A stretch of 58,415 bases of DNA from Sulfobacillus benefaciens. GTDB taxonomy: Bacteria > Bacillota > Sulfobacillia > Sulfobacillales > Sulfobacillaceae. A program made the position numbers and the translations under genes. The notes under the pieces were generated by a model. That model was not told the DNA's origin. It did not search any database and saw only the letters and a list, made by a program, of their open reading frames with translations. The stretch is taken from assembly GCA_003023725.1 (NCBI GenBank), contig PXYT01000019.1:20245-78659 (forward strand). Direction: 5' to 3'. Below are positions 53,655 to 58,415 of this stretch, piece after piece. Position 1 is the first letter of the stretch, and every line of letters begins with the position of its first letter.

Positions 53655-55460
53655 ATGTTGTATCCAATTACGACAGACTTCAGGGGAGTCGTCGATTTGA
53701 ACGGCGTTTGGAACTTTAAGCTGGATACTGGAAACGGATTCGAAGAAAAGTGGTATGACCATAAGCTAACGAATGCCATCTCTATGGCTGTACCGGCCTC
53801 CTACAACGATTTGGGCGTGAGCGCCGATATCCGCAACCATGTGGGCTGGGTGTGGTATGACCGGGAATTTTCCATCCCAAAAATGTTGTTGTCCGAACGT
53901 GTGGTTTTGCGATTTGGATCCGTGACCCACGTGGCCAAAGTGTATGTAAACGGACAACTGGTCGCCGAACACAAAGGAGGATTCACGCCATTTGAGGCGG
54001 AAATCAATGCATTTCTACAATTCGGGTCTAACCGTTTAACGGTTGCGGTCAACAGCATCGTCGACGAAACGACGCTGCCAGTGGGAACATACACCGAAAA
54101 AGACGTTCCTGGACTTGGCAAGGTGGTTCGCAACAGTCCAAATTTCGATTTCTTCAATTACGTGGGCATTCACAGACCCGTGAAGATTTACACGACACCA
54201 CGGACATACGTGCAGGATGTCACGGTGATTACTGATGTTGTCAACGGAACGGGACACGTCCGTTACGATGTGTTGATTGTTGGAAAGGCCCACATCAGAG
54301 TATCTGTTGTGGACGAATCTGGGACGGTTGTTGGGCAATCAGACGGGGCGCGGGGCACCCTCACCGTCGAGGATGTCAGACTCTGGCAACCGCTTAATGC
54401 CTATCTCTATACCCTGAAAGTGGAGTTGTGGAACGATGATCATGTGATGGATGTCTACGAGCAACCTTTCGGCGTTCGTACCGTGGCGATCCAGGACGGC
54501 AGGTTTCTTATCAATGGCGAACCTTTCTATTTCAAGGGATTTGGAAAGCATGAGGATTCTGCGGTTCACGGCCGCGGTTTTGATGAAGCCCTTAATGTAC
54601 TGGACTTTCGGTTGATGAAATGGATGGGTGCAAACTCGTTTCGCACATCACACTATCCTTATTCAGATGAGCTGATGTGGTTGGCGGACCGCGAGGGCCT
54701 GGTCATCATTGATGAGGTGCCGGGCGTGGGCTTGCATTTGAATTTCGGAACGGATCTATTTGGCGGTCACGCAAAACGGAACACGTGGGAGTCCTTACAG
54801 ACGTTTGACCATCATCGGGATGTGATTCGGGAACTTATTGCTCGGGATAAGAATCACCCCAGTGTCGTCATGTGGTCTATTGCGAATGAGCCAGACTTTG
54901 AAGGACCAGGGGCACACGAGTACTTTAATCCCCTGGTCGCGTTAGCCAAAGCATGTGATCCCGAGAAGCGGCCTGTTACGATTGTCACGCATCAAGGATC
55001 AACCCCTGGTCAATGCCAGCTAGCTGATCTAGTGGATGTACTGGCATTCAATCGCTATTACGGCTGGTACACCGAGGGCGGGGACTTAGAAGTCGCGAAA
55101 GCGAGACTTCGCGAGGAATTTCTCGAATGGCGCCAGCGCTACCCCGAGAAACCCATTGTGATTACCGAGTACGGCGCCGATACTGTCGCCGGATTTCACG
55201 ATGTTGACCCGGTGATGTTTACCGAAGAGTATCAGGCCGCCTTTTTACAAGCGAATCATGAGGTCTTTGACGAATTTGAAAATGTTGTCGGCGAGCAGGT
55301 ATGGAATTTTGCAGACTTCGCCACGAGCCAAGGGGTGTTCCGGGTTCAAGGGAACAAGAAAGGAGTATTTACCCGTGACCGGAAGCCAAAGTTCGCGGCC
55401 CATGAATTGCGGAAGCGATGGCTCGCGATTCCGAATTTCGGCTACAAGTTCCCCGTTTAG
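53655..55460 (+). CDS. uidA: Beta-glucuronidase (GH2)
   Basis: 601 residues, the usual length. N-terminal jelly-roll ([11 protein letters not shown]), middle domain, then TIM barrel with [16 protein letters not shown], the acid/base [13 protein letters not shown] (Glu412) and the nucleophile VITEYGADT (Glu505). FNRYYGWY and [20 protein letters not shown] are also typical of beta-glucuronidases. The ATG at 53655 sits 10 bases after AGGA; a GTG three codons upstream is possible. No signal peptide, so glucuronides must be imported, fitting the transporter that follows. Confidence 0.95.
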   Translation: MLYPITTDFRGVVDLNGVWNFKLDTGNGFEEKWYDHKLTNAISMAVPASYNDLGVSADIRNHVGWVWYDREFSIPKMLLSERVVLRFGSVTHVAKVYVNGQLVAEHKGGFTPFEAEINAFLQFGSNRLTVAVNSIVDETTLPVGTYTEKDVPGLGKVVRNSPNFDFFNYVGIHRPVKIYTTPRTYVQDVTVITDVVNGTGHVRYDVLIVGKAHIRVSVVDESGTVVGQSDGARGTLTVEDVRLWQPLNAYLYTLKVELWNDDHVMDVYEQPFGVRTVAIQDGRFLINGEPFYFKGFGKHEDSAVHGRGFDEALNVLDFRLMKWMGANSFRTSHYPYSDELMWLADREGLVIIDEVPGVGLHLNFGTDLFGGHAKRNTWESLQTFDHHRDVIRELIARDKNHPSVVMWSIANEPDFEGPGAHEYFNPLVALAKACDPEKRPVTIVTHQGSTPGQCQLADLVDVLAFNRYYGWYTEGGDLEVAKARLREEFLEWRQRYPEKPIVITEYGADTVAGFHDVDPVMFTEEYQAAFLQANHEVFDEFENVVGEQVWNFADFATSQGVFRVQGNKKGVFTRDRKPKFAAHELRKRWLAIPNFGYKFPV

Positions 55461-55696
55461 TAGCGTGGACATCGTGACTAGTTAGCAATTTCGTGGCTGG
55501 AAAGTTCTCGGTGGTCCCTTTAGTGAAGAGGGAAGCGGATGCGGCAAGCTTCGGCAGGTCATGAGAAAAGAAGTGCGTCTTTAAGAGAAAGAGATAGGGA
55601 CGGTTGAGAAACAAATGGCTGAATTATAGAAATATTCGATCTGTAGTGGGGTAGGTGTTGTCGTGTGAAATTTTGGGATTATGAGGGGAGTGTACC

Positions 55697-56971
55697 ATGG
55701 ATAATCAGGTGACGCCGTTTCGGCGACTTGTCAGTGCTTTAACGATCTCTAGTCTTGGCGTGTACATGGCAGTGTTGGTGCCGCAAATTCTATTGCTAAC
55801 GCTACGATTGCGGGTTGTGGACCCGCAGCACTTTGCCGCGATCTTTGGGCAAATCGTCGGTCTTGGAGCGCTCTTTGCGATTGTGGCCAATCCGGTGGCA
55901 GGCGCCATCGCAGACAGAACTCAGTCACGAATGGGACATCGACGCCCATGGATGTTGTTGGGAGCAATATTTTTGGCCGCAGGACTCATCGCGATCGGGA
56001 TCACTACAAGCGTTCTTCTCATTGAGCTGTTGTGGTTTTTGGTTCAAGTGGCCTCAAATTTTGTGTTTGCGACGATACCGGCTTTGATTGCTGATCAAGT
56101 CGAGGTGACCCGTCGTGGCACGATTTCGGGACCCATCGGAATGGCTGCTTTGGTGGCCATTTTATTGGGAGAGGGATTAATAAATCTATTGGCACATCAG
56201 CCTCAGATGGTTCAGTGGACAGTTATGGCAGTGGTTGCCTTAGTGACATCCGTGGTGGCCGTCCTACTTATACGGGAACGCCCATGGGTCAGGGTGAAGA
56301 CTTCGCACGAACGTTTTAGCATATGGAACGTTGTGCCCAACCCCCGCCAGAACCCAAACTTTACTTGGGCGTGGGTCGCACGGTTTGCAGTGATGGTTGG
56401 ATTTGCATCAACCTTGTATAATTCGGTGTTTTTAACACAGCGTTTTCATTACAATGCGACCGAGCTCATCCATCGGTCACTTGAGTTGACCTTAGCACAA
56501 ACGATTTTAACGGTTATTTCCAGCATTTTGGGAGGTATCATATCCGACCGAGTACGCAAGCAGAAACCCTTCGTCATTATTTCGGGAGTCATTGTGGGCC
56601 TTGGGTTGGTCGTCCTCGTAACGGCCTCCTCCTTTCCCATTCTTCTAGCGGCCTACGCACTAATGGGATTAGGGTTTGGATCCTATTATGCTGTGGACAC
56701 AGCGTTGGTGACTCGTGTGTTGCCACGGGCAGTCGATGCCGGGAAGGACCTGGGCGTTATTAATATCGCGAATGCTTTGCCACAATTCATCGCACCGTCG
56801 CTCGCAACATTTGCAATTGGTGTGGGGGGATATAGTCTGTTTTATTTGGGAGCAGCGGCCGTCGCGATTGTTGGAAGTTTTGCTATCTTGCCAATACCCG
56901 AATTGAACAAGGTTTTAGGGTCTTCCGACCCAGTGGGTCAGGAATCGGTGGAAGGACCGGCGAGTTTGTAG
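55697..56971 (+). CDS. MFS sugar/glucuronide transporter
   Basis: 424 residues, about 12 helices. GAIADRTQSRMGHRRPWMLLG is the motif-A loop, and the repeat GGIISDRVRKQKPFVIISGV marks the second half. Similar proteins occur in the GPH/MFS group with oligosaccharide or uronide substrates; a glucuronide substrate is inferred from the position after uidA. GAGGGGAG lies before the ATG. It is 236 bases after uidA, so it may have its own promoter. Confidence 0.85.
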   Translation: MDNQVTPFRRLVSALTISSLGVYMAVLVPQILLLTLRLRVVDPQHFAAIFGQIVGLGALFAIVANPVAGAIADRTQSRMGHRRPWMLLGAIFLAAGLIAIGITTSVLLIELLWFLVQVASNFVFATIPALIADQVEVTRRGTISGPIGMAALVAILLGEGLINLLAHQPQMVQWTVMAVVALVTSVVAVLLIRERPWVRVKTSHERFSIWNVVPNPRQNPNFTWAWVARFAVMVGFASTLYNSVFLTQRFHYNATELIHRSLELTLAQTILTVISSILGGIISDRVRKQKPFVIISGVIVGLGLVVLVTASSFPILLAAYALMGLGFGSYYAVDTALVTRVLPRAVDAGKDLGVINIANALPQFIAPSLATFAIGVGGYSLFYLGAAAVAIVGSFAILPIPELNKVLGSSDPVGQESVEGPASL

Positions 56972-58415
56972 GGGCGGTATTAACAGCCGAGTGCGTGTTG
57001 CGGAATATCCAAATTAAAGTCATTTGGGGGTCACCGAGAGCTTTTCATGAGTAGGGCGCCCCCCTCTTAGCGCCTTCATGTGCGAATACCGAATTAGTTA
57101 GAGGATGAGGGGAGTCAACTGTCGCTGAATGCCTGAAGGACTGACGTTAATTTATAGCTCAATCCGGGACACATCACCGAGGTCAAAAAATTATTGCTAC
57201 TAAGGATTTCAACCCAGGCGGGGTCCTGTGAGGTTCGCCGAGGGTTGGGGAGGTGGGATTGGCTGTTGTGGGCGTTTTCCTGGGTATTTAACGGGTTGAA
57301 TGGGGCCGGGCAGGCCAGGGAAGGAGTGAAGAGAAAGATCGGGGCGGGATGGCCAGTATCACCGACCGCTTGCGTTGTGACATCTAGGGGGGTGAGGACT
57401 CCGAGAGGGTGACGGGAGTACGGCAAACTCCGGCCGTTTACCGTCCTTGAATTCCCTCGCCGAACCGGATCTTGGCGGAGGTGACGGGCGTCATCTCACC
57501 GAAGACACCGAACGGACATGATCCCGATGGCTTGGATCTACTGTTCGACTCTCTTGAACCGCCTTCGTTGTTCCGAAAGACGCACATTCTTTGGCGTATG
57601 ACCGAGGTTTCTATCGTTAACCCAGTCTCCGCGCCGGGCTGGAACCAAAGGGCGGAAATTCGGCGCAAAAACTTCGCCAATAACCGTAGAGTTGTTACCG
57701 CTACCAAAGACCGGAGAACTCTCGGGGGGACTTTTTGACGATCAACGAGCAGCATTCCGTGGTCGTGTTGCACCAAGTTCTGTTAAACGTCTGGATCTTA
57801 ACCCGATAACTGCTCCACAGAGTTGACAACATGATGTCCTAACGGTTGGCCAGACCTCTTTTCTACCGAGCGATCACGTTTTAGGTGTGTCGTTTTTTGA
57901 CCTGCCTGTGGAGAAGAGCATTTCTTGAAATCGTTTTAAAAATGAACGTAGCGTGAACTATCGAAAAGAGAGAGACTGTCCGAGCAGCGCGGTGAGAATC
58001 TCTCCGAGACAAGGCACTCACATAAAGCTCCAGAAGTATCGTTTGCATTCCCGAATTACACAGGCTCGCAGGTGAACAATTCGGGCAATAGGCTATTCCT
58101 TATTAGGGCGCGATGTCTGAGAATCCGAGGGCCAGGTAAATTCTCCGCGCATGACAGACAACTGTTGTCGGTATACCGATTTTGCTTCGACTTCGCGTCG
58201 ACCGACCCTAACGATAGAACTAGCATTTGTTTCACGTAATGGCGGATTACGCGTCGATGACGCGGGTTGACCAAAGTCTTTAAGCGATCCCGGAGACCGT
58301 AAAATCGAATGCGACCATTGTAAGGAGCCATGAAATTTTAACCTACGACCTCTTGGCGATCGGTATTGACATGGGGCCGGATAACATAGTTCCACTGTGA
58401 ATTTTGGTCGTCGGG
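56972..58415. other. Right-edge stretch without a supportable gene
   Basis: Several short frames exist on both strands (57.2-57.7 and 58.05-58.4 kb), but none has a ribosome site or a recognisable motif. It may contain decayed mobile-element sequence. Confidence 0.4.

Noticed and set aside
57115-57776. Several 70-112-codon frames on both strands near the right end
   Set aside because: No start signals, motifs or composition typical of genes; mutually overlapping.
1-58415. CRISPR array, tRNA or rRNA genes
   Set aside because: No regularly spaced direct repeats and no conserved rRNA/tRNA segments were noticed on either strand by eye.

Overview
The window looks like chromosomal DNA of a moderately GC-rich Gram-positive (Firmicutes-type) bacterium. 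Pointers are strong AGGAGG-type ribosome sites with frequent GTG/TTG starts, a T-box leader upstream of proC, lipoprotein-type signal peptides and a bifunctional transaldolase/glucose-6-phosphate isomerase. The combination of a fused tal-pgi with an opcA-containing pentose-phosphate operon recalls the acidophile Sulfobacillus, but that genus assignment is inference.

Layout. (1) 1-6.9 kb is a decayed region: a secreted SurA_N-like protein and a lipoprotein at the left edge, then frameshifted remnants, a degenerate IS1595-type transposase and a decayed copy of a TadG/TadE pair. Only a DUF4870-like membrane protein (2.4 kb) and a hypothetical gene (3.9-4.7 kb) look intact. (2) 6.9-16.06 kb is the most unusual part: a membrane-anchored LuxR-type regulator diverges from a compact plus-strand cluster of ACP, ketoacyl synthase, a 19-residue peptide ending in Cys-Cys, an intergenic hairpin, an MccB/ThiF-like E1 adenylating enzyme, GNAT acyltransferase, MMPL exporter, DUF1360 protein, MFS exporter and holo-ACP synthase. 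I read it as a candidate peptide natural-product pathway, partly parallel to microcin C but with fatty-acid-type carrier machinery.

(3) 16-20 kb holds transposase and sugar-binding-protein remnants plus a diguanylate cyclase. (4) 20-23.3 kb is a Tad-like surface operon: mini M50-type protease, TadG-like protein with NGN repeats, and several TadE-like pseudopilins, closed by a terminator. (5) 23.5-32.7 kb (minus) is a complete pentose-phosphate operon tkt, tal-pgi, gnd, zwf, opcA, pgl, diverging from a ROK glucokinase. (6) 33.9-37.9 kb has proC with its T-box, metX, a GNAT gene and a hypothetical gene.

(7) 38.2-46.2 kb carries late cobalamin assembly genes (cobU, cobQ, cbiB, cobS, cobD) followed by a GatD-like amidotransferase, tatA and a cysteine synthase. 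(8) 46.8-57 kb is a complete glucuronide catabolic regulon: a LacI regulator, uxaC, uxuA, an SDR-type fructuronate reductase, eda, kdgK, uidA and an MFS transporter. Three copies of a TGNNNACGTGTGCA site sit at the two regulon promoters. The last 1.4 kb has no gene I can support. No rRNA, tRNA or CRISPR array was seen.
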